From the NCBI RefSeq assembly GCF_001592125.1, contig NZ_BCWI01000001.1, positions 248,001-312,000 on the forward strand: a DNA stretch of 64,000 bases. Direction: 5' to 3'. Under the pieces are notes generated by a model. That model was not told the DNA's origin, made no database searches, and saw only the letters and a program-made list of their open reading frames with translations. A program made the position numbers and the translations under genes. The stretch comes from Microbacterium hominis NBRC 15708. GTDB lineage: Bacteria > Actinomycetota > Actinomycetes > Actinomycetales > Microbacteriaceae. Position 1 is the first letter of the stretch. The number at the start of each line of letters is the position of its first letter. This document shows positions 46,660 to 56,372 of this stretch, piece after piece.

Positions 46660-47268
46660 GCGGGCGGTGGGATCGTCGCCGTGCGACAGGTCGTCCCAGG
46701 AGTCGATCGCGTCGTAGGGCCGGGACGCCGCCGCGGACGGCGCGGCGGCTCCCGCGCCGGTCCCGCCGTCGGTGCGGTAGCGCCGGCCGCTGCGGCGCCA
46801 GAGGTGCGCCGTCGCGATCGTCAGCGCGCCCCCGGCCACGATGAGCACCCCCGCCACGACGGTCAGCCAGGGCCACGGCGTGGCGGTGACGGACGTCACG
46901 AGGCCGGCGATCGCGGCCGTACCCGACAGGCCCGTCGACGTCGTGACCGCGGCGGCGACCGCATCCAGCGGCTGCTCGATCGCGATGCGGGCGGCGGCGA
47001 TGGTCAGCGTCCCGCCGATGAGGAGGGCGAGCGCGCCGAACGCATACCGCAGCGCGCGGCCCACCACCGTCAGCGCGAGTCCCAGCGCGAGGGCCGCCAG
47101 ACTCAGCGGTGCCAGCATCGTGAACGCCTTCGCCCCCGCCACCTGCAGGGCCGCGGTCGCGCCCGCGTCGAGGGTCACGTCGAGCCAGGTCTGGGTCGAC
47201 GAGATGATCGCCAGCGCTCCGCCGGCGATGATCGCCAGCACCGCAAAGCTGCGCGCACGTGCCGTCAC
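46657..47268 (-). CDS. Trp biosynthesis-associated membrane protein
   Basis: 203 residues; four membrane helices in the first 155 residues (TQTWLDVTL after the first helix is typical) and a hydrophilic C-terminal tail. The family (TIGR02234 type) is encoded beside trpE/trpC in actinobacteria; function unproven. Here its GTG overlaps the hisI stop, so it is translationally coupled to hisI. In M. tuberculosis the equivalent (Rv1610) follows trpE; no trpE separates the two here. Confidence 0.88.
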   Translation of the reverse strand: MTARARSFAVLAIIAGGALAIISSTQTWLDVTLDAGATAALQVAGAKAFTMLAPLSLAALALGLALTVVGRALRYAFGALALLIGGTLTIAAARIAIEQPLDAVAAAVTTSTGLSGTAAIAGLVTSVTATPWPWLTVVAGVLIVAGGALTIATAHLWRRSGRRYRTDGGTGAGAAAPSAAASRPYDAIDSWDDLSHGDDPTAR

Positions 47269-47648
47269 GACGCGTCGCCGCCGGAATCGAGGGGCGCCCA
47301 GGCGACGACGGGCGACAGGTCGTCGGCGTCGAAACAGGTGTGGTCACCGGTGTGGCAGGCCGCGCCGATCTGCTCGACGGCGATCAGCAGGGTGTCGCCG
47401 TCGCAGTCCAGCCGCGCGCCGCGGACGTACTGCGCGTGTCCGGAGGTGTCGCCCTTGCGCCAGTACTCCTGGCGGGACCGCGACCAGAACGTCACGCGGC
47501 CCTCCGTCAGCGTGCGGCGCAGCGCCTCGGCATCCATCCACCCGAGCATGAGCACCTCTCCGGTGTCGTGCTGCTGGATGATCGCCGGGACGAGCCCGTC
47601 GTCGTTGAAGGCGACGCGGCCGATGCGGGGATCGTCGACGGCGGTCAT
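47265..47648 (-). CDS. hisI: Phosphoribosyl-AMP cyclohydrolase HisI
   Basis: 127 residues. Third step of histidine synthesis. [19 protein letters not shown] start, then the zinc/magnesium ligands DCDGDTLLI and [10 protein letters not shown]. Single-function cyclohydrolase; HisE is separate at 49300-49563. The start overlaps the hisF stop by 4 nt. Confidence 0.97.
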   Translation of the reverse strand: MTAVDDPRIGRVAFNDDGLVPAIIQQHDTGEVLMLGWMDAEALRRTLTEGRVTFWSRSRQEYWRKGDTSGHAQYVRGARLDCDGDTLLIAVEQIGAACHTGDHTCFDADDLSPVVAWAPLDSGGDAS

Positions 47649-48409
47649 CGGCGCACCTCGATGCCGTCCGCGCTCAGCGCGTCCTTGACCTCGCCGATCG
47701 TCAGCTGGCCGGAGTGGAACACGGATGCCGCGAGCACGGCATCGGCTCCGGCGTGCACGGCCGGGGCGAAGTGGTCGACGCTGCCGGCGCCGCCGGAGGC
47801 GATCACCGGCACCGACGACAGCTCGCGCATGAGCCCGACCAGCTCGAGGTCGAAGCCGTCCTTGGTGCCGTCGGCGTCGATCGAGTTGACGAGCAGCTCG
47901 CCGGCGCCGCGGTCGATGGCCTCACGGGCCCAGTCGAGGGCGTCGAGGCTCGTGGCCGTGCGTCCGCCGTGGGTCGTCACGACGAACCCGGAGCGGGTGC
48001 CGGGTGCGCGCTTCACATCGAGCGAGAGCACGAGCACCTGGGCGCCGAAGCGGTCGGCGATCTCGCCGACGAGGTCGGGGCGCGCGATGGCCGCGGAGTT
48101 CACGCCGACCTTGTCGGCACCGACGGCGAGCAGGCGCGCGACGTCGTCGGCGCTGCGAACGCCCCCACCCACGGTGAGCGGGATGAAGACCTCTTCGGCC
48201 GTGCGCCGCACGACGTCGTACGTCGTCGCGCGGTCGTCCACCGTCGCGGTCACGTCGAGGAACGTCAGCTCGTCGGCGCCCTGGGCGAAGTAGAGCGCGG
48301 CCAGCTCGACCGGGTCGCCCATGTCGCGCAGGTTCTCGAAGTTCACGCCCTTCACGACGCGGCCGGCGGCCACGTCGAGGCACGGGATCACCCGTCGTGC
48401 GAGCGACAT
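47645..48409 (-). CDS. hisF: Imidazole glycerol phosphate synthase subunit HisF
   Basis: 254 residues, TIM barrel. Cyclase subunit forming imidazole glycerol phosphate and [24 protein letters not shown] has the catalytic aspartate (D11), and [14 protein letters not shown] the second (about D130). HisH is not in the window. The gene begins 1 bp after the hisG stop. Confidence 0.97.
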   Translation of the reverse strand: MSLARRVIPCLDVAAGRVVKGVNFENLRDMGDPVELAALYFAQGADELTFLDVTATVDDRATTYDVVRRTAEEVFIPLTVGGGVRSADDVARLLAVGADKVGVNSAAIARPDLVGEIADRFGAQVLVLSLDVKRAPGTRSGFVVTTHGGRTATSLDALDWAREAIDRGAGELLVNSIDADGTKDGFDLELVGLMRELSSVPVIASGGAGSVDHFAPAVHAGADAVLAASVFHSGQLTIGEVKDALSADGIEVRR

Positions 48410-48410
48410 G

Positions 48411-49253
48411 TCAGAGCCTCGCGTTGTGGATCGGCGTCACCAGGATGGCGCGGGCGCCGATGGCGTAGAGCGCGTCCATGACCTGATTGACCGTCGTGCG
48501 CGGGCTCATCACGCGCACCGCCACCCACTCCGGGTCGCGCAGCGGCGAGATGGTGGGCGACTCGATGCCGGGTGCGATCGCCACCGCGTCGTCGACCAGC
48601 GACGCCGGCAGGTCGTAGTCGATGAGCACGTAGCGGCGCGCGACCATGACGCCGCGCAGGCGCCGCAGCAGGGTCTCGGTGCCCTCGGCCTCGGTGGGAG
48701 CCCCGATGAGCACGGCCTCCGACTGCAGGAGCACCGGTCCGAAGATCTCCAGGCCCGCCTGCTTCAGCGTCGTGCCGGTGGAGACCACGTCAGCGACGGC
48801 ATCCGCCACGCCGAGCTGCACCGCCGACTCGACCGCACCGTCCAGCGGCACGAGGTCGACGGCGACGCCCTGCTCGTCGAGGAAGCCGTCGACGAGGCCC
48901 GGGTAGGCCGTCGCGACCCGCAGGCCCTCGAGGTCGGTCACCGCGGTGAAGCGTCCGGGAGGGCCGGCGAAGCGGAACGTCGAGCCGCCGAAGCCGAGCT
49001 GCTCGATCTCACGTGCCCCCGGCATCCGGGCGTCGAGGAGCAGGTCGCGGCCGGTGATGCCGACATCGAGGGCGCCGGAGCCGACGTAGGTCGCGATGTC
49101 CTTCGGACGCAGGTAGAAGAACTCGACCTCGTTGATCGGGTCGATGACATGGAGATCCTTGGGGTCGCGACGGCCGGTGTATCCGGCCTCCGCGAGCATC
49201 TCGGCGGCGGTGTCGGCGAGCGACCCCTTGTTCGGCACGGCGATGCGCAGCAT
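48411..49253 (-). CDS. hisG: ATP phosphoribosyltransferase HisG (long form)
   Basis: 280 residues: catalytic domain plus the C-terminal ACT-like regulatory domain, so the long homohexameric form inhibited by histidine. First step of histidine synthesis. [20 protein letters not shown] and [16 protein letters not shown], then [20 protein letters not shown], are conserved. In the order hisE-hisG (47 bp gap), as in M. tuberculosis Rv2122c-Rv2121c, but here joined with hisF and hisI. Confidence 0.97.
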   Translation of the reverse strand: MLRIAVPNKGSLADTAAEMLAEAGYTGRRDPKDLHVIDPINEVEFFYLRPKDIATYVGSGALDVGITGRDLLLDARMPGAREIEQLGFGGSTFRFAGPPGRFTAVTDLEGLRVATAYPGLVDGFLDEQGVAVDLVPLDGAVESAVQLGVADAVADVVSTGTTLKQAGLEIFGPVLLQSEAVLIGAPTEAEGTETLLRRLRGVMVARRYVLIDYDLPASLVDDAVAIAPGIESPTISPLRDPEWVAVRVMSPRTTVNQVMDALYAIGARAILVTPIHNARL

Positions 49254-49299
49254 GGGTGAAGGGCTTTCGGTAGCGGGACGAGCAGAGGCGGGAGCGCGC

Positions 49300-49563
49300 T
49301 CAGAGATGTCGGTACACGTCGTCGAGGGTGAGGCCCTTGGCCAGCATGAGCACCTGCAGGTGGTACAGCAGCTGGGAGATCTCCTCGGCCGTCTCGTCGT
49401 CGGACTGGTACTCCGCGGCCATCCACACCTCGGCGGCCTCTTCGACGATCTTCTTCCCGATGGCGTGCACGCCGCGGTCGAGCTGCGCGACCGTGCCGGA
49501 ACCCTCGGGACGGGTCTCGGCGGTCGTCGTCAGCTCCGCGAACAGGGCGTCGAACGTCTTCAC
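49300..49563 (-). CDS. hisE: Phosphoribosyl-ATP pyrophosphatase HisE
   Basis: 87 residues, all-alpha NTP pyrophosphatase with [14 protein letters not shown] and [16 protein letters not shown] carrying the EExxE/ExxD metal ligands. Second step of histidine synthesis. GTG start at 49563 follows a TAGCCT hexamer at 6 nt, so the his unit begins leaderless here. Confidence 0.97.
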   Translation of the reverse strand: MKTFDALFAELTTTAETRPEGSGTVAQLDRGVHAIGKKIVEEAAEVWMAAEYQSDDETAEEISQLLYHLQVLMLAKGLTLDDVYRHL

Positions 49564-49569
49564 CCTGAC

Positions 49570-49575
49570 AGGCTA
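49570..49575 (-). promoter_or_regulatory. -10 hexamer TAGCCT, leaderless start of hisE-hisG-hisF-hisI
   Basis: On the minus strand TAGCCT, 6 nt, then GTG 49563. No histidine leader peptide or attenuator is visible, and a leaderless start excludes one. Confidence 0.55.
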
Positions 49576-49622
49576 CCGGTCCGCGCCGGGGGCGAGCGCC
49601 GTCCGGGCGGCCGGCGGGCGGG

Positions 49623-50294
49623 TCAGTGCCGGTGGTGATCGGCGGCGAGGCGACGCAGGGCGGCGATCGCGCGGTCCGGCTCCCCCGCGCCGAAGACGGC
49701 CGAGCCGGCGACGAACGTGTCGGCGCCGGCCTCGGCGGCCTGGGCGATCGTCGACTCCGAGATGCCCCCGTCGACCTGCAGCCACACCTGCGAGCCGCGC
49801 CGACGGGCCTCGTCGTGCAGTCGCGCCAGCTTGGGCATCTGGTCGGCCATGAACGACTGTCCGCCGAAGCCGGGCTCCACGGTCATGACGAGGATCTGGT
49901 CGAACTCGTCGAGCACGTCGAAGAGCCCCTCGACCGCTGTCGCGGGCTTCACCGCCACCCCGGCGCGGGCACCGATCGCGCGCAGGCGGCGCGCGAGGGC
50001 CACGGGATCGGTCGCGGCCTCGAGGTGGAAGGTGACCGATGCCGCACCCAGCTCGGCATAGCCGGGAGCCCAGCGGTCGACGTCCGAGATCATGAGGTGC
50101 ACGTCCAGCGGCACCGGGCTCGTCGCCTGGATGCGCTCGACCATCTGCGGCCCGAACGTCAGGTTCGGCACGAAGTGGTTGTCCATCACGTCGACGTGGA
50201 CGAAGTCGGCGGTCCCGATACGGGCCAGCTCCGACTGCATGTTCACGAAGTCGGCGGCCAGGATGCTGGGGTTGATGCGGATGTCGCCGGTCAC
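49623..50294 (-). CDS. rpe: Ribulose-phosphate 3-epimerase
   Basis: 223 residues, TIM barrel of the pentose phosphate pathway. INPSILAADFVNM, HVDVMDNHFVPNLTFGP (catalytic Asp and metal His), VHLMI and QVDGGISESTI are conserved. GTG start with TAGGGT 6 nt upstream. Confidence 0.97.
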   Translation of the reverse strand: MTGDIRINPSILAADFVNMQSELARIGTADFVHVDVMDNHFVPNLTFGPQMVERIQATSPVPLDVHLMISDVDRWAPGYAELGAASVTFHLEAATDPVALARRLRAIGARAGVAVKPATAVEGLFDVLDEFDQILVMTVEPGFGGQSFMADQMPKLARLHDEARRRGSQVWLQVDGGISESTIAQAAEAGADTFVAGSAVFGAGEPDRAIAALRRLAADHHRH

Positions 50295-50300
50295 GGCACC

Positions 50301-50306
50301 ACCCTA
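50301..50306 (-). promoter_or_regulatory. -10 hexamer TAGGGT, leaderless start of rpe
   Basis: On the minus strand TAGGGT, 6 nt, then GTG 50294, in the short gap after rsmB. Confidence 0.55.
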
Positions 50307-50334
50307 GCCGCCGCCGACGGGCCCGCCGGGCCGC

Positions 50335-51693
50335 TCAGCGCTTGCGCAGCAGCGAGATGGACATGGCATCGGTGCCGTGACGGTGCGGCCACAGCTGCGC
50401 GCGCCCGGACCCGTCCGCGGGTGGGGCGAGATCGATCGGTGCGTCGGAGATCCCCGCGACGACCGCACGCGCATCGATCTCCTCGATGGTGTCGCCGTGG
50501 GTGCGCAGGGCGTCGGCGACGACCGCGGCGGTCTCGGCCAGGTGCGGCGAGCACGTGACGTAGGCGACGATGCCGCCCGGGCGCAGTGCCGCGATCGCGG
50601 CATCCAGCAGTTCGGTCTGGAGCGCGGCGAGCTCGGGGACGTCGGCGGGCTGCTTGCGCCAGCGCGCCTCGGGACGACGGCGCAGGGCGCCCAGGCCGGT
50701 GCAGGGGGCATCGACGAGGATGCGGTCGTAGCGCCCGCGGGCGGCCCGTGTGCGACCGTCCTCCTCCGACACCGGAACCTCCAGCGGTACTGCCGCGACC
50801 GAGTCGCGCACGAGCGGCGCGCGAGCCGGCGACAGCTCGTTCGCCTCCAGCTCGGCGCCGTGGGCGAGCGCCTCCGCCGCGAGCACCGCCGTCTTGCCCC
50901 CCGGCGCGGCACAGAGGTCCAGCCAGCGCTCGCCGGGTGCCACCGGGAGGGCGCGGGAGAGGGCGAGCGCCGCCAGTTGGGATCCCTCGTCCTGCACGCG
51001 GACCAGGCCCCCGGATGCCGCGACCAGCGCCCCGGGATCGCCCCCGGCGGAGCGGAACCCGAGCGGCGAGTACGGCGTCGGCGCGGCGTCGGCGGGCCGG
51101 TGCGCCAGTCCGGGGAGAGCGGCGAGGGTGACCACCGGCGCCGCATTGTCGGCGGCGAGGAGCGCTTCGAGCTCGTCGGCGCGGCCTTCCGCGGCCAGGG
51201 CGCGGCGGAAGGCGCGGATCACCCACACGGGATGCGCGTAGCGGAGGGCGAGGCGCTCGTCGTCCGACCGCGCCCCCGCCGCGAGACGCTCGTCCCACTC
51301 GTCCGGCGTCCGCTCGCTGACGCGACGCAGCACCGCGTTCGCGAAGCCCGCCGCCGACGCGCCGACGGCTTTGCGTACCTGGCGCACGGTCTCGTTGACG
51401 GCCGCGTGCGCGGGCGTGCGCATCGCCACCAGCTGATGGACCCCCAGCAGCAGGGCGTCGCGCACGGCGGGGTCGATGTCGGCGACCGGGCGACGTGCGG
51501 CATCCGCGATGATCGCGTCGTAGGTGCCCTCGCGGCGCAGCGTGCCGTAGGTCAGCTCGGTGGCCAGTCCGGCGTCGGGGCCGGTGAGCCCGGCCCGCGT
51601 GATCGCACGCGGCAGCAGGAGGTTGGCGTACGCGTCGGAGTCGTGCACGGCGCGCAGCACGTCGTAGGCCACCCAGCGCGGCGACCCGCTCAC
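50335..51693 (-). CDS. rsmB: 16S rRNA (cytosine-967-C5)-methyltransferase RsmB
   Basis: 452 residues. Residues 1-140 are a NusB-like RNA-binding domain; the C-terminal part is the SAM methyltransferase with DLCAAPGGKT (motif I), DRILVDAPCTGLG (catalytic-site cysteine in PC) and YVTCSPHLAET (second cysteine). GTG start at 51693 overlaps the fmt stop (GTGA); longer upstream reading is inside fmt. Order priA-fmt-rsmB-rpe is as in M. tuberculosis (Rv1402, Rv1406-1408). Confidence 0.95.
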   Translation of the reverse strand: MSGSPRWVAYDVLRAVHDSDAYANLLLPRAITRAGLTGPDAGLATELTYGTLRREGTYDAIIADAARRPVADIDPAVRDALLLGVHQLVAMRTPAHAAVNETVRQVRKAVGASAAGFANAVLRRVSERTPDEWDERLAAGARSDDERLALRYAHPVWVIRAFRRALAAEGRADELEALLAADNAAPVVTLAALPGLAHRPADAAPTPYSPLGFRSAGGDPGALVAASGGLVRVQDEGSQLAALALSRALPVAPGERWLDLCAAPGGKTAVLAAEALAHGAELEANELSPARAPLVRDSVAAVPLEVPVSEEDGRTRAARGRYDRILVDAPCTGLGALRRRPEARWRKQPADVPELAALQTELLDAAIAALRPGGIVAYVTCSPHLAETAAVVADALRTHGDTIEEIDARAVVAGISDAPIDLAPPADGSGRAQLWPHRHGTDAMSISLLRKR

Positions 51694-52634
51694 GAGGCCG
51701 CCTCCCCCGACGACGGCAGCTCGATGCGCGGGTCGTCGACCCGCACGCCGCGCCACCAGTCCCCCGCCGCCATCGCGCTCTTGCCGGCCGGCTGGACGGT
51801 CTTCAGGACCACGCTGGTGCCGCCGCCGGCACCGAGCAGGATGTCGCGGCCCGAGGCGCTCACCACGCCCGGCTCCAGCCCCGCATCCGGCCCGCGGTGC
51901 GCCGCGAGGATCTTCAGCCGCGCGCCGTCGAAGCTCACGTGCGCCCCGGGCTCGGGCGTCGTGCCGCGGAAACGGTCCAGCACGACGTCGGCGGGAGCCG
52001 TGAGGTCGAGGGCGCCATCGGCGATGGACAGCTTCGGAGCGAGCGTGGCCGTCCCCGTCTGCGGCGCCGCGCGCGCGGTTCCCGCCGCGATCTCGTCGAC
52101 GACGCGCACGAGCAGCTCGGCGCCGGCGTCGGCCAGCTCGGTGAGCACCTCCCCCGCGGTCGCGCCGCGGGGGACGTCGTAGCGCACCTCTGCGAAGACG
52201 TCACCCGCATCCAGGGCGGCGACGAGCTGGAACACGCTCGCCCCCGTGGTCCGGTCCCCCGCGATGAGCGCGTGCTGCACCGGGGCTGCGCCCCGCCAGC
52301 GCGGCAGGAGGGAGAAGTGCAGGTTGATCCACCCGTGCTTCGGCATCGACAGCAGCGGTTCCCGCACGAGGCCGCCGTAGGCCACGATGACGCCGAGATC
52401 GGGCGCGAGGGCGTCGATCGCGGCGCTCGCCGCGGCGTCGAGGCGGTCGGCCTTGACGATCGGCACCCCCAGGTCCGCTGCCGCCGCGGCCACCGCGGAC
52501 GGCGTCAGCACCCGCTTGCGACCGAGGGGCGCGTCGCTGCGGGTGACGACCCCGACGAGATCGTGAGCGGATGCCGCGACCGCCCGCAGGGACGGGACGG
52601 CGGGCGCCGGTGTGCCGGCGAAGACGATGCGCAT
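51690..52634 (-). CDS. fmt: Methionyl-tRNA formyltransferase
   Basis: 314 residues. Formylates initiator Met-tRNA with 10-formyltetrahydrofolate. MRIVFAGTPAPAVPSLRAV, and the catalytic loop HFSLLPRWRGAAPVQ with Asn/His and the later Asp in TGASVFQLVAALDAGDV, are conserved, with a C-terminal OB domain. ATG 52634. It lies 47 bp downstream of priA. Confidence 0.97.
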   Translation of the reverse strand: MRIVFAGTPAPAVPSLRAVAASAHDLVGVVTRSDAPLGRKRVLTPSAVAAAAADLGVPIVKADRLDAAASAAIDALAPDLGVIVAYGGLVREPLLSMPKHGWINLHFSLLPRWRGAAPVQHALIAGDRTTGASVFQLVAALDAGDVFAEVRYDVPRGATAGEVLTELADAGAELLVRVVDEIAAGTARAAPQTGTATLAPKLSIADGALDLTAPADVVLDRFRGTTPEPGAHVSFDGARLKILAAHRGPDAGLEPGVVSASGRDILLGAGGGTSVVLKTVQPAGKSAMAAGDWWRGVRVDDPRIELPSSGEAAS

Positions 52635-52681
52635 GGGATACCTCGGTTGATGACGACGATCACGGCGGCGAGCCCGCCGGA

Positions 52682-54673
52682 TCAGAGATCGAGTTCGGGG
52701 ACGTCGAGCCGCACCCGCAGTGTAGTGCGCGCGCCGCTGTTCGCCCCGCGCGCCGGTCCGCGACGGGCCGCGCGACGCCCCCGCAGGGCCTCGGCGACGA
52801 CGGCCGCGCGCAGCGTATCGGCGACCGCCTTGCCGTGGGCGTAGTCGAAGCGCACGAGGGCGCGGACCACCCCCTCCTCAAGGGGGACGGGACCCAGGAT
52901 CGCGCCCGCGGGGGCGGCGAGCGTGGGAACGGCGTCGCGGACCGCGCTGAGCGCCCCCTCGACGGCGGTCACGCTGCCCTCGACCGCCGCGACGCGGATC
53001 ACCGGTGGCATCGCGAGCGGCGCGCGGTCGGCGAGCTCCGCGCGCGCGTAGGCCGGCTGCGTCCAGGTCGCGAGGGCGCGTGCGACCGGTCCCGCGACAC
53101 CCACGAGGTGCACGGGGGCCGTCGGGGCCGCGAGCGCGGCCGCGTTCGACCACCAGCGCAGCGCGGACTCCCCGATGCGCAGCTGCTCGGCCAGCAGCAT
53201 CCGGTCGCCGTCGAGCAGGATCACCGCCCGATAGCCGCCGCGCGCGAACGGCTCGGCGCCGCGGGTCGCGATGACGAGCGCCGGCCGCTCGTCGACGTGG
53301 GTCACGGGATGCGCGCCGTCGGCGACGATGACGCGGGTGTGGGGGAAGGCGCGTCCGAGCTCGTCCGCCGTGCGCTCGCTGCCCGACGACGCCATGCGCA
53401 GCTTCACCGAGCCGCAGTTCGCGCACGTCCAGGCGGGGGCGGAACGGCCGCACCACCCGCAGTCGGGGGTCGCTCCGGGGCGGCGCGCCCGCAGCGGGCC
53501 CGTGCAATGGCGGCAGCGGGCGGGCGTGCGGCAGTCGGCGCACACCAGCACCGGCGAGTAGCCCGGGCGGGCGACCTGCACGAGGACCGGTCCCTCGTGC
53601 AGGGCGTCGCGGGCGGCGGCGAACGCGCTCGACGGCACGCGGGCTCCCCGCGACTCGCCCTCGCGTGTGGCCGACAGCACGACGGTCGGGCTCGGCCGCC
53701 GGGCCGCCGGCAGGTCGCGCACCCAGCCGAGCTGCACCAGCCGCTCCACGTCGGTCGTGCGCGTGTGACCGGCGAACACGAGCGCCGAGCCCTCCAGCTC
53801 CTGGCGGAGGAGGGCCGCGTCGCGCGCGTGGACGCCGGGACTGAGCGGCTCGGCCAGCAGGGGGTCGCCGTCGTCCCACACGACGACGCAGGCCGTGTCG
53901 TGCGCGGGGGCGTAGACCGTCGACCGGTTGCCGACCACGATGCACGGCGACGGCGTCAGCAGCCGCAGGTAGGTGGCGTAGCGCTCGGGGCCGGAGCGGC
54001 GCGCGTCGTCGCGCACCACGGCGTCGTCGGGTGCGCGCCCCGCGAGCGCGGTCAGGAGCTGGTCCTGGTCGCGGTGATCGGGCACCACCAGCACGGTGCT
54101 GCGCCCGTCCGCCAGCGTGCGCACGGCGATCGCGGCGACCAGGTCGGCCCACGCGCCGACCGGGCGATCGGGCGCGGGGCGCGGCGGCGCGTCGAGGGCG
54201 AGCCGCTCCCCCGCCGCGACGGCCCCGGACAGCCCCGGATAGGCCGCGAGCACGCCGTCGGCCCAGGCCGCGGCATCCGTCGACACCTCGGCGGCGGAGG
54301 CGTCCGCATCTCCGGCGGCGAGCCACGCCTTCTCCGCGCGCACCATCCGCTTCGGGATCACCAGCCTCAGGATGTCGCTCGCCGAGCCGGCGGCGCGGTC
54401 GGCCGCGCGTCGGGCGAGCGCGTACAGCGCCGGGGTCAGCACGGGCACCGACGAGACGACCGCGTCGAGCTCGGAGAGCGGCCGCTCGGGCGCCTCCGCC
54501 GTGTGCACCTCGACGAGGTAGCCGTCCACGACGCGCCCCGCCGTCCGCAGCGGCACGCGCACCCGGACTCCCGGCACGGCATCGGCGACGAGCGATGCCG
54601 GGACCTCGTAGTCGAAGAGCCGGTCCAGCTGCGGCAGGGGCGAGTCGATGAGGACCCGGGCGACGACGATCAC
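52682..54673 (-). CDS. priA: PriA-like primosomal protein N' with degenerate helicase motifs
   Basis: 663 residues from GTG 54673. Restart-primosome protein family. The N-terminal DNA-binding part (ARVLIDSPLPQLDRLFDYEVP) and the zinc-binding cysteines (CADC, CRHC, CGWC, CANC) are intact. The ATPase is not: no Walker A GxxGxGKT is found and the DEEH box is replaced by WDDGD. This decay is typical of actinobacterial PriA proteins, which are thought to act without helicase activity. The gene begins 8 bp after the metK stop and precedes fmt. Confidence 0.92.
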   Translation of the reverse strand: MIVVARVLIDSPLPQLDRLFDYEVPASLVADAVPGVRVRVPLRTAGRVVDGYLVEVHTAEAPERPLSELDAVVSSVPVLTPALYALARRAADRAAGSASDILRLVIPKRMVRAEKAWLAAGDADASAAEVSTDAAAWADGVLAAYPGLSGAVAAGERLALDAPPRPAPDRPVGAWADLVAAIAVRTLADGRSTVLVVPDHRDQDQLLTALAGRAPDDAVVRDDARRSGPERYATYLRLLTPSPCIVVGNRSTVYAPAHDTACVVVWDDGDPLLAEPLSPGVHARDAALLRQELEGSALVFAGHTRTTDVERLVQLGWVRDLPAARRPSPTVVLSATREGESRGARVPSSAFAAARDALHEGPVLVQVARPGYSPVLVCADCRTPARCRHCTGPLRARRPGATPDCGWCGRSAPAWTCANCGSVKLRMASSGSERTADELGRAFPHTRVIVADGAHPVTHVDERPALVIATRGAEPFARGGYRAVILLDGDRMLLAEQLRIGESALRWWSNAAALAAPTAPVHLVGVAGPVARALATWTQPAYARAELADRAPLAMPPVIRVAAVEGSVTAVEGALSAVRDAVPTLAAPAGAILGPVPLEEGVVRALVRFDYAHGKAVADTLRAAVVAEALRGRRAARRGPARGANSGARTTLRVRLDVPELDL

Positions 54674-54681
54674 GGCGTCGG

Positions 54682-55875
54682 TCAGAGACCCGCGGCGGCG
54701 CGCAGCTCCTCGACGCGGTCGGTGCGCTCCCACGTGAACTCGGGAAGCTCCCGGCCGAAGTGGCCGTAGGCGGCCGTCTGCGCGTAGATGGGCCGCAGCA
54801 GGTCGAGGTCGTCGATGATCGCCTTCGGACGCAGGTCGAACACCTCTCGGATCGCCCGGGTGATCTTCTCGTCGGACACGTGCGCGGTGCCGAACGTCTC
54901 GACGTAGAGCCCGACGGGCTCCGCGCGACCGATCGCGTACGCGACCTGCACCTCGAGGCGGTCGGCGAGACCGGCCGCGACGGCGTTCTTGGCGACCCAC
55001 CGCATCGCGTAGGCCGCGGAGCGGTCGACCTTGGACGGGTCCTTGCCGCTGAACGCGCCGCCGCCGTGGCGGGACGCGCCGCCGTAGGTGTCGATGATGA
55101 TCTTGCGGCCGGTGAGACCGGCGTCGCCCTTCGGGCCGCCGGTGACGAACGGGCCCGCGGGGTTGATGACGTAGCGGACGTTCGACACGTCGAGGCCGGT
55201 GGTGGCGAGGATGGGGTCGATGACCTCGGCCTGCACCGCGGCCCGCAGGGCGGGCAGCGAGATGTCGGGGTTGTGCTGGGTGGAGAGCACGACGGTGTCG
55301 ACGGTGCGCGGCACCGGACCGTCGTAGCCGAGGGTCACCTGGGTCTTGCCGTCGGGACGCAGGAACCCGAGCGCGCCGGAGCGGCGGGCATCCGTGAGAC
55401 GCTCGGCCAGCCGGTGGGCGGTCCAGATCGCCATCGGCATGAGCTGCGGTGTCTCGTTCGTCGCGTAGCCGAACATGATGCCCTGGTCGCCCGCGCCGAG
55501 CGCGTCGACGGGGTCGACCGAACCGCCCTCGCGGTGCTCGATCGCGTTGTCGACGCCGGCCGCGATGTCGCCGGACTGCTCGCCGATCGACACCGTGACG
55601 CCGCAGGAGTCGCCGTCGAAGCCGGTTTCGCTCGAGGTGTAGCCGATGCGGTTCACGACCCGGCGGACGATGCCGGGGATGTCGACGTAGCCGTCGGTAC
55701 GGACCTCACCCGCCACGTGCACGAGGCCCGTCGTCACGAGGGTCTCCACCGCGACACGGCTGCCCGGGTCGACCGTCAGCAGGGCGTCGAGGATCGAGTC
55801 GGAGATCTGGTCGCAGATCTTGTCCGGGTGCCCCTCGGTGACGGATTCGGACGTGAACAGACGCAGCGCGCTCAT
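54682..55875 (-). CDS. metK: S-adenosylmethionine synthetase
   Basis: 397 residues. Makes SAM from methionine and ATP. Start [23 protein letters not shown] in two segments; active-site [12 protein letters not shown] and [14 protein letters not shown] are present. ATG 55875 has TGGAGC upstream. No SAM riboswitch is evident in the 119-bp gap to rpoZ. In M. tuberculosis coaBC lies between rpoZ and metK; it is absent here. Confidence 0.98.
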   Translation of the reverse strand: MSALRLFTSESVTEGHPDKICDQISDSILDALLTVDPGSRVAVETLVTTGLVHVAGEVRTDGYVDIPGIVRRVVNRIGYTSSETGFDGDSCGVTVSIGEQSGDIAAGVDNAIEHREGGSVDPVDALGAGDQGIMFGYATNETPQLMPMAIWTAHRLAERLTDARRSGALGFLRPDGKTQVTLGYDGPVPRTVDTVVLSTQHNPDISLPALRAAVQAEVIDPILATTGLDVSNVRYVINPAGPFVTGGPKGDAGLTGRKIIIDTYGGASRHGGGAFSGKDPSKVDRSAAYAMRWVAKNAVAAGLADRLEVQVAYAIGRAEPVGLYVETFGTAHVSDEKITRAIREVFDLRPKAIIDDLDLLRPIYAQTAAYGHFGRELPEFTWERTDRVEELRAAAGL

Positions 55876-55994
55876 CGGTGCTCCAGACGACAACGGGTAC
55901 TCGACAATCATGCCCGCGATCTCCGACACGACGTCGTCGTAGCGGGGATCACGGGCATGGCGACGCCATACGGCGTCATGAAGTCAGCGGAGGA

Positions 55995-56249
55995 TCACTC
56001 GGCCGCGCGCAGGCGCAGCTTGTCCTCGTGGATCTCGTGCAGCGCGATCGTGAGCGGCTTGTCCTCGACGCTCGAGTCGACGAGCGGACCGACGTTGTCG
56101 AAGAGGTTCCCCTCGTGCAGGTCGGAGTAGTAGTCGTTGATCTGGCGCGCGCGCTTGGCCGCGTAGATCACGAGCTGGTACTTGGAGTCGACCTTGTCGA
56201 GCAGTGCGTCGATGGGCGGGTCGATGATGCCCTTGTCACGTCCGGCCAT
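55995..56249 (-). CDS. rpoZ: RNA polymerase omega subunit
   Basis: 84 residues. Helps assemble RNA polymerase. The conserved segment [17 protein letters not shown] is at residues 22-38. ATG 56249 is preceded by GGAGG at ideal spacing. A -10 TAGAAT is at 56344-56349 on the minus strand, with a 16-bp perfect palindrome at the predicted start site. Confidence 0.96.
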   Translation of the reverse strand: MAGRDKGIIDPPIDALLDKVDSKYQLVIYAAKRARQINDYYSDLHEGNLFDNVGPLVDSSVEDKPLTIALHEIHEDKLRLRAAE

Positions 56250-56323
56250 GATGAACCTCCAGGATCGAATGGCGGTGGGAAAACTCGCGGGGACACGCCC
56301 ACGCGGGAGAACTCGTGGCCGCA

Positions 56324-56339
56324 GGATGCCGCGGCATCC
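56324..56339. promoter_or_regulatory. Palindrome GGATGCC-GC-GGCATCC at the rpoZ start site
   Basis: 16-bp perfect palindrome, 4 bp downstream of the rpoZ -10, where transcription should begin. It could be an operator or a structured 5' end, but its half-site is the heptamer that recurs across the window, so it may be unrelated to rpoZ regulation. Confidence 0.45.
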
Positions 56340-56343
56340 GTTC

Positions 56344-56349
56344 ATTCTA
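56344..56349 (-). promoter_or_regulatory. -10 hexamer TAGAAT for rpoZ
   Basis: Closest match to the TATAAT consensus in the window; gives an rpoZ leader of about 88 nt. Confidence 0.55.
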
Positions 56350-56372
56350 TCAGCGCGGACTCGGCGATCGCT

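Noticed and set aside
46388..46660. Trp attenuator or leader peptide before trpC
   Set aside because: No short ORF with Trp codons and no alternative hairpins; the upstream sequence encodes the HGxxPAAW membrane protein.
55876..55994. Possible SAM riboswitch before metK
   Set aside because: The 119-bp gap shows no multi-helix conserved core of a known SAM riboswitch and contains a plain TGGAGC ribosome binding site.
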